A stretch of DNA of 64,000 bases from Whalleya microplaca (taxonomy: Eukaryota; Ascomycota; Sordariomycetes; Xylariales; Xylariaceae), in NCBI GenBank assembly GCA_022497155.1, contig MU385733.1:558001-622000 (forward strand), read 5' to 3'. Under the pieces are notes generated by a model, which did no database searches, was not told the DNA's origin, and was given only the letters and a program-made list of their open reading frames with translations. The translations under genes were made by a program, and so were the position numbers. Positions 36,790-46,834 of this stretch are shown one piece after another. The stretch's first letter is position 1. Every line of letters begins with the position of its first letter.

Positions 36790-39303
36790 ACGCCATGTCG
36801 CACCCGCTAGGTCCGACCGGCATTGGATGCTTACATGAGGGTTACCTACCCTATATAGACGCGACGCGACAAATACTTTCTCTTGCAGCCTTGCCCTCCG
36901 CTCTAGTCTTTTATGTTACTGTTCCAACATCTCCAATAGAGCCTGGGAACGATAGAGAGCACCTAATACTACAGCTCTAATGCCTAACTCGTTCGAGCTA
37001 CTCTTCCTTGTCCAGCATGTTAAGCCTTCTAGCTCTTCAAATTCGCGTTATGGGACGCGTCATTGGGTGTCATTCATAATCGCGAGTGAAAGACTCTACT
37101 CGAGAGCGCAATACAAGCAGAAACGGCTTAATGCCCATCATCTTGTGCTATTATGAGATACTGGGAATATAGGTAAACATCCCAGCTATCCAAGACAAGC
37201 TCACACTGTTCTTGGCTTAGTCTAGAAAGGCAGATCATATTATATCATGAATCCACAATTGCTAGCCCATAGCTCATATCAACCACACTGCGTCAAGCGA
37301 GATGCTGCAAGCCGGATTGAGACTTATGAACTCCTCTAGCCTATGTGAAGATTGGTCTGAATAAACCCTCAACAGCACGGTCTTGGCAAGGTTGAGATCA
37401 ATGGGCACAGAACTGCACAATTTCGACATGCAAATAGAACTAGCTTGAGAGCACGGTCGGCCGTATGTTTCTTCTGCGGGCGAATAATAACCATTATATC
37501 TCACCACCTTTTGCGGCGTTGACAGGAATTCATTTCGGACATCCCCAACGTTCATCTTGTGCTCCTATCTTGGGCCCGGCCTTAGGCCTAAAGACCTAAA
37601 TGTGCAGGAACCCCTTAGCAAGATCGTTGCTGTTTATCAAATCTATCTCTAAATATTCAAGGCGACGTCATTGAAGTCTTGGGTATTTCTGAGTGCAGTC
37701 AAATGCAGCGTGTGTAAGTGGGACATATGAGACAGTCACACATAACTGAGTCTGAAGCTGCAGAACTTTTAAGCAGAGTCGAACGGAGGACCATGGTACT
37801 TTGTCCCAAAATCGACGCCGCAATTGTTGCACGGCAATTACACTTCATGCAGGGACATGCTTCCTTCTCCATATTACATAGGAGATGAGACTGAATAATA
37901 GGTTTGGCAAGTATGTTATGCTTTCCTATTGTCGTCTAGGCACGGGGCATGTCTCTAAAAGTCTTGAGGGCAGAGTATCCATTGCGAAAGGTGCCGCCGG
38001 CATGGTGGATTCTTTCGAACATTGATGCATTCGAACGAGCAGTGGTCACCTCACAAGCCGAAGCACACAACATTTTTGAAGGAAAAAAGGCGCATTGAGC
38101 CCCCACCCATTTCCCCCTTTTCGGTTCTGTGGTTTGTCACTCCTACTCCTGTATGATCAACCCCCAAATGACATTATTACCCGCTTCCACTACCATGTGA
38201 TCGGTTTAAATCAGGTATGTCGAGTCGATCGAAAGCAATGGAGATTCGTTAGGCTCGATTGCAGTGGGCATTCGGCACGATGCGGGGGCGGGTCCTGGTA
38301 GACGATTAGCGATGGATGATGAACCTGGGGAAAGACGCCCTGACACGACACACATACATGCTTGTGTTTTGGCCCTGGACCCGGCTGCCTTCGCTCTGAC
38401 GGCCTCTGTCAAGGTTCATCTTGTCCACCTTCCACTGGGTTTGTTCGGCTGGGAGGAATAGACTGTCAGTGGAGAGCTCAGAGCGGAGTAGGTGGACCTA
38501 CCTGGGCTCTCCTTGGAAGTTGAGCAGTGCCTGTCAGGATGCATATGTTTTTTCGGCATTGCGATATCTGCAAACACAACAAAGCAGACAAACAAGAGGT
38601 ACTGGAGCAGATAGTGGCGTTGGTGGTGGGACTATGAATCTATGGGATAGCAGGGAATGGGCAGATGGGTTCATGATGGGAGGTGCAACGGATGGCTTTC
38701 GCCGGTGCACGATACCCAAATACAGATTACACCGCACAATCAGATCTACTAACACGAACAATCTAGTGGAAACTACAGGGCATCTTTTAACAGCGTCTTT
38801 CGGTAGGCCAGCGTCCAGAGTACGGCGAATTTCGATGAATCTGATATTACCTTGGTTCATGAACTTCATTCTTTCTTGCTGAAGTCCAATTCAGGTGCAT
38901 TTACATATTATGGCGGGGACCTGAATCACTTAACGTTGTTAAGATCTGTCAACCGTAACGTTTGAAATCAACGTGGGTACTTACGTCGGGTTGCAATGTC
39001 CGGCCGTCGGTTGCATTTAAGTCCGTGGGCCGATGTAGTTCCAAGGTTGTGCCCAAAAAGGGCACAACTGAAAACAGGGCACAGCTGTGGTGATGATGTC
39101 ATCAATCCATAGCTCAATACATCAATGATGTATTCATCAGACCAGGGCTTACATAAACAACTATATGTACATGCATATGCGAGAGAGTCACGTGCTCGCA
39201 GATTAGATGCGCGAATTTCTCTCACTACCTAGGTAGATTAGCAGACCTTTACCTCCAATACAACCTCAATTCCGACTCCAACTGGTTCTTTTCTTGCGTT
39301 ATA

Positions 39304-39523
39304 ACAGGTCCTTGCTATGGCTATTTCGCCTCCTTATGCCCAAGGGCGTTGCGCTTCAATTATGTAAAACAACAAAATATATGCTTATCGAATCTACCTT
39401 GATCCAATAGTATTCAAGGTAGTAGCGGATGTATATCGGAATTTTCATAGTACTAGAGTTTTTTACTAATTAAAGCGCAACGCCCTTGGGCGTGAGGAGG
39501 CAAATTAGCCATAGCAAGTCTGT
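39304..39523. mobile_element. Mariner-like MITE, 220 bp
   Basis: The arms ACAGGTCCTTGCTATGGCTA (left) and ACAGACTTGCTATGGCTAAT (right, opposite strand) are inverted and stay alike for about 60 bp, including GCCCAAGGGCGTTGCGCTT. TA lies directly outside each arm (39,302-39,303 and 39,524-39,525), the target duplication of Tc1/mariner elements. It is too short to code. It is not RIP-mutated, unlike the relative at 32,952-33,287. Confidence 0.8.
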
Positions 39524-39525
39524 TA

Positions 39526-39998
39526 TTAAGAAGAGTAAGCAACCTCTTAGTAAAACTGAGGGTTGGCTTTGCTTTAGCTACCGTAACGATACATGAGGCT
39601 AAGGCTAGTCGCGATCAAAAGCAATAAATATCAAAGCTCGTCTTATATAATATACGCCATCAATTTTGCGCTTTATCAACGTCCATTCTGCCACAGGTTC
39701 TCTCATTTTTGATAATGCTTCGGTGCCATGTTTTTCATAACTTGATTATCTATTGCAACAATAAGCCGATGACTTGAACAAATGCCGGCTCGAAAATACC
39801 TCCCTCATTCCTATAAAAGTGTGAAAAGTCTAACTCACGCACCCTGCAAGTCAACCCATATCTGCTCATTCTGATATTGAATCTAGTGTATACCGTGTAT
39901 AATTACCGAGTTAACCTTTCGAAAGATATGTAATATCAATTGATCAATTATTCAGGCCTATAATATGCACATACTCATTACCAATGTCAGGTACCACT
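39526..39998. other. Intergenic interval
   Basis: Balanced composition. I see no gene or repeat between the MITE and the first short LTR-like insertion. Confidence 0.4.
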
Positions 39999-40143
39999 TG
40001 TTAACATACGCCCTATAGGGCTAAGTGGTAGTATGGGCCTACGTATAGCCGACCGCCTATACATGTATTTCGCCACCTTCCTATAGCTTCACCTCACACT
40101 AATTAAGTCACTATACTCCTCATTACTTTGTCCCAAATTAGCA
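39999..40143 (+). mobile_element. Short LTR-like insertion, family 2, copy 1 (145 bp)
   Basis: It runs from TGTTAACATACGCCC to GTCCCAAATTAGCA and is flanked by the perfect 5-bp direct repeat CCACT (39,994-39,998 and 40,144-40,148). A close copy is inverted at 42,667-42,820. TG...CA ends and 5-bp duplications point to a solo LTR or TRIM-type element. The ends are weakly inverted (TGTTAA / TGCTAA), so a small MITE is the alternative. Confidence 0.85.
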
Positions 40144-40466
40144 CCACTTAAGTCACCAGTTTAAACCTTTCTAATGTCAAGCTGCCTTATTTAATACCTA
40201 TATTAAAACTAATAGGAAGCTTCTAAACTAACCTGCCTAGTGATCACGAAATTAATGTTCTTTAAAAGTTGCCCCATACCTATATTTGATAAGATATCTA
40301 GAAATTTGAACATCCATTAAGAAGAACATTATCCGATGTAGTCCATGGCAACACTAAACACCCTGGGGTTCCATACTGTGTGGTCGATGACATACTCAAG
40401 GAATATTAACTGGATAAGATCCTTCAAACCTGTAACCTAGTCGCTAAGCATGTGACCACAGCCTGC

Positions 40467-41609
40467 CTATGTGGTGCAGCTTTCATTGCACCCACCATTA
40501 CCTGTACTTCCAAGAAAGACAACAAGGACGGCGGCGAAACTATGCTAAAATCAGCCTAATCAAAACATATGCTTGGGCATCATTCTTACGCTGCAGTTGC
40601 GGCAAATATCTCGGGGAGCGTTGCCATCGTGAACATATTCATAGATATCGAAAAGACCCCGGTCAGACAAGCGATGATGCCGAGTCGGGTTGTAATGTTC
40701 TCAACACTGTATAGGAGTACAATAGCCCCGATGGGCAACATGCAAGCAAGCAGCACGGTGATAGCTTGAGTGAATCTAGCAATTGACTTATGAGAATACG
40801 TCACTGTATGTCGGTGATCTGCGTAGTTCAGAGGAAGTACAGTATCTGTTCTTTTTTTCTAAGTCGGAGGTCAGTAGCAAGATCTTCAATTGTAAAAACG
40901 ATAATGAAGCCGGGCCGTACGTGAATATGCCTCCCAAGGAGATTGTGGTATATATCAATCAATGTATACGTTATCCAGGAAGTGAAGCCATCCATCATCG
41001 AGTTCTCAAACGTGAGAAGCTCGCTCTCTTCGCATGTCTCCCACGTCCGCCAATCTTGACTCATTATCCTAATTCGTCCCATTGTTGGCCGTCGCATCCA
41101 CTGTCGCAAATCTTCGAGGTGCTTCCGATGTGGTCGTCTGAGTGAAAGCATCTTCGACTGATAGAATAGTGCTTTCTCTATATATCATCATGTTTTAGTC
41201 CCGTATTCAAGTGACAGTGATTCTTTGAATAGTCACAGTTAGCAATAAGTGAGTACGTACGATATCCAGCCATAAGCTCGCGAAGTTTCATGATAAGCTG
41301 ATACTGCTCTCCCTCAATGCAGTTTGGATCTTCTAGGTTGGCCGATTGAGATAACCTATACCATGAGACAGCGTACTGTTTGCAGCTCTCGTCACCTGAC
41401 TTCCTATCTCTTTCCTGGACATATCGTAGACTACTCTCCACCTGGGCGAGCTCAGCTTGATAGAATAGTAGGTTCTCATTTGCCAAGGTGTCATATCGTT
41501 GATAGATAGAGAGTTCAGGATGCCGGCTTATGTGTTCTGCTAGCCTCTTATAACCACCAGGCTCTGGAAAGCTTAGTTCTATAGCATTGGACTGCTCTTC
41601 CTGAGACAT
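40467..41609 (-). CDS. DUF6594 domain membrane protein (four exons)
   Basis: Proposed exons on the minus strand: 41,609-41,261, 41,177-40,921, 40,858-40,590 and 40,539-40,467. The introns are 83, 62 and 50 bp with GTACGT, GTACGG and GTAAGA donors and AG acceptors. The joined frame is 315 codons, and the phases agree at all three junctions. The N-terminus has the family signature GGYKRLAEHISRHPELSIYQ, then ANENLLFYQAELAQVESSLR (residues about 20-65), and a middle part LSLRRPHRKHLEDLRQWM. The C-terminus has three hydrophobic segments at about 234-252, 261-280 and 287-302, probably membrane-spanning, with EIFAATAAFAAVLVVF typical of the family. These are common fungal membrane proteins of unknown role. 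The start at 41,609 (MSQEEQ) is preferred to one 22 codons upstream, whose extra residues look non-family. Short LTR-like insertions flank the gene on both sides. Confidence 0.85.
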
Positions 41610-42175
41610 AGTGATACGATAGCGAAAGAAATGAATATTTAATTGGAAGCGAAACACAAAAACGTATGGTGCCAACCATAGCCTTATAAAATATCCAAGG
41701 GCTGGGACTCAAGTGTGGTAGTACAAGCTTCCTTCCTTTTCAAAATGCTTTTGTGCACTTCTTACTCCGAATCGCCCGGGCGATATAATGCACATAAGAT
41801 GATTTATTTTCACATACCCTAATAGGCCATCATGGTTACAGCCCAACATAGCCTGCATAAATGGTGGTGGCCATGTCACCATCTTGTTGAAGAGCATTAT
41901 ATACAACGGCCAACTAGCCTAGAGACACCGAACCACCAAATGCATGGAACGCAACCTTTGAACTGCATACAATAGACTCATGGTTGTAACCCTTCTGTGG
42001 CTGGTCTTACGTGCCATTATGCGCCCTCCTCGATGTGAATAAAAGACTCTAGTGAATGAAGCAAATATACCTTAAAGGCTGTGTAAATTACACCGAGGGA
42101 AAACTAGAAGATATTGACGAACGGTGGAAGTCACAATATACATAAATGATATTTTTGAACAACCATCTACGTTAC
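41610..42175. other. Upstream region of the DUF6594 gene
   Basis: Presumed promoter and flank of the minus-strand gene. It holds a 65-residue frame without recognisable features and no repeat that I can define. Confidence 0.35.
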
Positions 42176-42315
42176 CGTCATTACGTACAACGCAATGAGA
42201 AGCATAATCGCTTAATTGAGTGCAGGGTAAGGCCAGAAAGTAAGCAGAATCTCACTATATATATACGGGCGGTGGCCATATGTAGGTCCGTATTCAGCCC
42301 AATAGGCTTTTTCCA
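42176..42315 (-). repeat. Diverged copy of family 2, copy 3
   Basis: GCAATGAGAAGCATAATCGCTTAATT and later GGCGGTGGCCATATGTAGG and CAGCCCAATAGGCT align in order with the plus-strand sequence of 42,667-42,820 (GGAGTATAGTGACTTAATT, GGCGGCCATACGTAGG, CAGCCCTACAGGG). Identity is clearly lower than between copies 1 and 2, and no target repeat was found. Confidence 0.6.
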
Positions 42316-42666
42316 ATAATGACTACAGTAGACAGCATAGTTCCTGTGACATGGTCGATAAAAACATCGGCGCCATGATTGGCAATTTAGGCATCCCAAA
42401 CATATGTACATATGTCGGCTCGTTGCCCCAGCTGGGTAGCAGCAGGGTGCACTGCTATTCATAGGCTTTTTTCAAATTTCAGATAACCTTGATATAAGCT
42501 TAAACCCTTACTAATCAATACTATCTTAGCCATGTCAGACAGACAACTGGGGGGTAATCGCGATGATTGACCGAATGTGCACGTCTTCGTATTTTAATCA
42601 ACAACTTCAAGGGACTTCTCAAGTGGCGTCTGCCCATATATGAGAGCCGATTGTTGATGCTTTATT

Positions 42667-42820
42667 TGTCAATACGGGACAAAGTAATGAGGAGTATAGT
42701 GACTTAATTAGTGCAACGTGAAGCTATAGGAAGGTGGCAGAGCCGCTTGTATATACATGTATACGCGGCGGCCATACGTAGGCCCGTACTATGCTCAGCC
42801 CTACAGGGCGTATCTTAACA
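42667..42820 (-). mobile_element. Short LTR-like insertion, family 2, copy 2 (154 bp)
   Basis: On the minus strand it runs from TGTTAAGATACGCCC to CCCGTATTGACA, flanked by the perfect 5-bp direct repeat TTATT (42,662-42,666 and 42,821-42,825). It matches 39,999-40,143 over its length except for a small insertion around ATACAAGCGGCTCT. Confidence 0.87.
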
Positions 42821-43001
42821 TTATTACGTTTCACCTGCATCTAACATGTCATCAGCTCGCCCACTGGGAATAGTACCTACCAAAACACACGAGGTAGGTG
42901 CCTTGGCATCTGCAGGTACGGAGTCTAGACTAGGAGTCTCTGTTACTCAGGATAAACCTTAGGTCATCATGGGGCTCTATATGTCGAGAATAGGTCTGCA
43001 G

Positions 43002-43130
43002 TGCTTGATACGGGACTAAGATTAGCCGCCACCTGTATATATGTAAAGGGGCTCTGCCCCCTTTCAGCTTCACCTTGAAGCAATCAAGCCACTCTTCCTC
43101 ATAATCTCATACCATATTTGTGTCATAGGC
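43002..43130 (+). repeat. Diverged copy of family 2, copy 4
   Basis: CAGCTTCACCTTGAAGCAATC followed by AAGCCACTCTTCCTCATAATC corresponds to the AGCTTCACCTCACACTAATT and AAGTCACTATACTCCTCATTA blocks of copy 1. A direct repeat TGCAG flanks it (42,997-43,001 and 43,131-43,135), but the ends are not TG...CA on both sides, so the borders are uncertain. Confidence 0.5.
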
Positions 43131-43135
43131 TGCAG

Positions 43136-43772
43136 CATGTTAAGGGCAGCCTGTTGCAATAAATGATAGATGCTCTATCTAGCATAGGGCGCACTGGACT
43201 TCAGCATCTCGAATAGTACATCTACCGAAACTAGTGTTCTCCAGACCAGAAATTGTATTTGGCAGGGTCTAAGGAACATTGTGCCCATTGACCCTCTAGC
43301 ATAGATATAATAGTAATCACATAACTTTGAGACTGAGCGCATTTGCCATCTCCAACCAAGAGATACCCATGGCCTATCGACCAGCAAGCCATTCAATGTG
43401 CCCCCAGAGGCATGAGCGGAGTGTACTGGCATAAATAAGATCTGCAGACTTATATTGATGATGCTGCATCACTATTAAGTCCGCATTTGCTGAAAGGAAC
43501 CCTCTCTAACATATATTAGGTGTCGCATAGCGCCTTGATAGCCTAGTTGTCGTTAATAATCACGGTTCAGAGGATGCTGTCAACCGAACTGCAAAAGGGT
43601 TTAACTATACAAGGCATAATCGACGCAAAACTTGATATGACTCAAATCATGGGTACTGAGATCGCTGCGCATAGAACTGACGACTGTTAATAACACTTAG
43701 GGTATCTCGTTTAGTTGGTATCGAGTAGTCCACGACGGTGGGGGACTCTGTTGAGGGTGTACGTCTTTGACG
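43136..43772. other. Intergenic interval 3' of the SGNH hydrolase gene
   Basis: Balanced composition. A minus-strand frame of 85 residues at 43,175-43,432 has no recognisable motif. Nothing else is supported. Confidence 0.4.
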
Positions 43773-44876
43773 TCACGCCTTCAGAGGATTTTCTTTATCA
43801 GCTTTCTCTTTCAACTGGTCTTCAATCTCCCTACTGGCCTCACCATCTTCGGGGATACCGTTGTCTACCGGGTACTTCAGAAAGCCCTTTTCTTCGACCT
43901 CGCGGATTTTCTCCATGAACGAGTCCCCCATCACTATATCATCTAGAGTCAGCATTTCTCCTTCTCTGCAAGCTAGCAACTGGGAACCCCATGATAGGCC
44001 CGAGGATGATCGGCTCCTCGGTATGTCATAAGAACCGATAACTATAAACAAAGATAGAAGGGGTCAAAATGTCACTAGTGCTACTTACTGAAATAGCCCT
44101 CATCGGTAGGATGGATCTGGTCACCCCCGATGTCGTGAGGCATAGGCCGGTTGGGAAGCCCTTGATCATAATGCATCTCAGCCATCGCGACAGGCTTACC
44201 CTCGCGTGCTAGATCAGCGGCTACCTGGCGGATTTGCGCATTCGCGCTTCGCACACAACGCTCGACATCCAAATTTGGCGTTGTCGTGAGAGTTGAAAGG
44301 ATTACAGTAGCTCGCGGTGAAGCCTCGAATAAGTAATCCATCAGATCGCGCGTCCGCGTGAAAATGTTCAGAGGGTCGTCGTTCTGCCAGCAGTCGCTTG
44401 TCCCAACTTGCACGAGAATGAGATTCGGCTGCAGGTACGGTATGGCTTGCGCAGCATGGTGATGAATTTGCCTGATTCGGTTGGCACCGTAGCCTTCGAC
44501 GTCATTGTCGGGAAAGTCGCCGAAGCGGTTGAAGCCGACGCAGTTTACCGGGTTCCCGAGAGATGTGAGCTTGTCGCGAAGCTGTTTCCTGTAGCCTCTA
44601 TCGCCAGTCGAAACCTCGCCGCGCGTGACTGAAGCACCTAGAAACATGATGCGAAGTGGCATTCCCCCTGCTACAGCGCCGCTGTTTGGAGTCTTGCCTT
44701 TAAAACGGTTCCATTGATACTCGACATCAGCTGAGTTCACAAAGAAGAGTACTATTGGCTACATGTCAGTGGACTATTGCAACTCAGAACTTTTCTCTAT
44801 GAATAAGAAAAACATATTCACCTGTTAGAAGCAGTGCCACAACGGAGACACCAGCTAATCTGTAGACGTTGAGCAT
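43773..44876 (-). CDS. Secreted SGNH/GDSL-type hydrolase (three exons)
   Basis: Proposed minus-strand exons: 44,876-44,822, 44,751-44,089 and 43,933-43,773, with introns of 70 and 155 bp (GTGAAT and GTAAGT donors, CTGAC branch sites, AG acceptors). The joined frame is 292 residues. MLNVYRLAGVSVVALLLTVL is a signal peptide or signal anchor, so the enzyme is probably secreted. SGNH blocks: FLGASVT with nucleophile Ser59 (block I), Gly105/107 in VEGYGANR (II), VGTSD at 135-138 (III) and DQIH at 229-232 (V, Asp229 and His232). Block III has Ser137 where the oxyanion-hole Asn is usual. Substrate is unknown; this fold includes esterases and carbohydrate deacetylases. The charged tail (EIEDQLKEKADKENPL) is outside the fold. 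A nearer acceptor (GTTTATAG, giving a 49-bp intron) would add about 36 residues after residue 239. Confidence 0.87.
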
Positions 44877-46834
44877 CTTGAACGGCAGAAGATGCCAAAC
44901 CAGTGTAGCTAGTCTCACTGGATGGTCATGTGAGCACCTTCAAGAAATCTACGGTGTTCATGAGCATGCAGAAAGGTTTAAACCCGACAAAGTACGTGGG
45001 AGATGTCCCAGATACATGACGCGTCCAGGACGGAATCCTCCATTCGCATTCCTTCATTGGGTGCATCATTTTTCTAGACGACGAAGGAACCCCGGTAATC
45101 CGGCACTTTGGTGGCTTACAGTGCTACACAAAACGTCCTTCCTAATGTCCTTGGCAATCATGAGAGAATCCTGTAAGTGGCTGCAATGATTGATCGACGG
45201 GGGCTGCGTGTACTAGGTAGATAGGTAGATAGGTAGTGCGCACCACACTGCTGACGCTGGCAGGCAGGCCTAACATTGTTATAAGAAGGCATATTCCGTA
45301 CGCAGGCAGGCGTGGGATCCATTAATACCATAGCTAGGTACTACGTTAGGACACAATCCCAGTTTGATTAAGAGGGTTTCACCACAATCCCTACTGTAAT
45401 TTGATTTCATGTCAGTCAGAAAACGAAGGTAAATTATTGCCCACGAAGAGGTCAATCTAGGACTCCAGAACTCAGAATGATAGCGGATAGTCCACCATCA
45501 CTCCCCGTGTGCAATCTGATCAAGCTATGTCTCACTAAGCTAAGATTTATTTGCGCTATATTTTAGAGCACGTAACTAGTTATCTTAGGCTTCCATATCT
45601 TGCTGTTCGTTTCCAGCCTCACCCACAGGCTTTCGAGGTATGTCATAACAAGTTCTCATATTACCTCTAATCTTGTCGAAGGCTCTTATGTATTGTGGGG
45701 TTTCATTTTGGTCCTCATAACTTCTTCGACAATCTAGACTTTGTGCTGCGTGATTAAAGTGACGATTCATCTTTGCAAGTCGTTGGAAGTGAAGAAACTG
45801 TATTGGAGATTGCGGGGGAAGTGGATATGATAGAGTAGGAGCCTGATAACGATAGTGAGGCTTTAGTGCAGATGAGCTGAAGAGCTATCATGGCGAATTC
45901 CATTAGCGCTGCTAAAAATCGAACCTAACGGTCAAAGCTAGTAGTTGTAGACCGCGTATTTTAGATATGAAGGGAAAGAGATCATAATGTAATATATAGT
46001 ATCATGAAGTAGTTCTGTTGTTGGCCTAATCATGAAGAAATTATTGCAACATTCTTTATATTTCGTGCTGTTAAACTGGGGTGCTATTGGAGATAGAACC
46101 ACCCTCTTTCAACCAAAGGTTCTTAGCACCAGAATATCTTCATCGATGGCTGACCTTTCCTGGGATCATAAAGCTTGGTCTCTAATCTCTAAAAATCGAT
46201 GTAAAAGAAGGAAATTTGGCCTAATTATTCCAGAAATAGAAATAGAAATAGAAATTGAGGAAACGGTAGCAAGATACGAAAAGCTACGCTGCACACTGGG
46301 AGTAATCTAATCTAACCTTAGGTAAAGAGAAGGTTTGAGGCTCAAGATGGGTAAACTTCCTGAATTGTCACCGGTAGAATAGCAGGGCTGACTCTATTGG
46401 ACGGTGCTAATTTAGTGGGTTCAGGGCTGTGATAGTCTTACTTTTTAGAGTGATGACCGCTATACGTAATAACACTATGTATGTATGTACATACACAATA
46501 ATGAAACTAACCGTCAAAACCTTCCAGTATGTACATCCAATTTGAGTACAATGTGTAGTAGAGTACCATACAATAAATATCAATGATTTTGGAGAATTAG
46601 CTAATTGGCTGATACCCAATCTAGAATTGAGAGGGTTGGATTGGCATGAGGAAGTGACTGTAGTAAAAACCTGGGCTGATTAGGTATTGTTGTCGATAGC
46701 GAGTGTTTCAGTGGATTATTCCAAGGTTTCGGGACTGTTGTTGCCCAAGTACGTAGGCGCGTCTCCAGCTGGGGCAACGCCACAACAAAAACTCACATTC
46801 AACCTCGGAAACCTGCGTGTCGGATGCCCCAACC
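44877..46834. other. Intergenic interval between SGNH hydrolase and Cdc16 genes
   Basis: It holds the divergent promoters of the two flanking genes. Features seen: GGTAGATA tandem at about 45,214-45,236 and a (GAAATA)4 microsatellite at 46,233-46,256. Frames at 45,585-45,770 (minus) and 46,032-46,310 (plus) show no recognisable motif. The second owes its length partly to the microsatellite. Confidence 0.45.
46233..46256 (+). repeat. GAAATA hexanucleotide microsatellite
   Basis: Four consecutive GAAATA-type units, the last one ending GAAATT. Confidence 0.8.

Larger units (their letters stand above)
34664..39301. other. Gene-poor interval in the island
   Basis: Balanced composition without a gene I can support. 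It holds several unremarkable frames of 60-150 residues that lack domain motifs and often overlap antisense frames (37,274-37,555 minus; 38,421-38,882 plus). It also contains the tandem repeat near 35,755 and hairpins at 36,496-36,560 and 36,774-36,789, listed separately. Decayed genes or long noncoding RNA cannot be excluded. Confidence 0.4.

Noticed and set aside
38421..38882. A 153-residue plus-strand frame, overlapped by an antisense frame of 111 residues
   Set aside because: Neither shows domain motifs, signal peptide or intron structure, and one must be spurious.
39999..42820. A 2.8-kb DNA transposon with 145-bp inverted termini carrying the DUF6594 gene
   Set aside because: Each inverted copy has its own perfect and different 5-bp target repeat (CCACT and TTATT), so they are two independent insertions.
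44869..45189. A 106-residue plus-strand frame
   Set aside because: Its start lies antisense to the signal-peptide exon of the SGNH hydrolase and it has no recognisable content.
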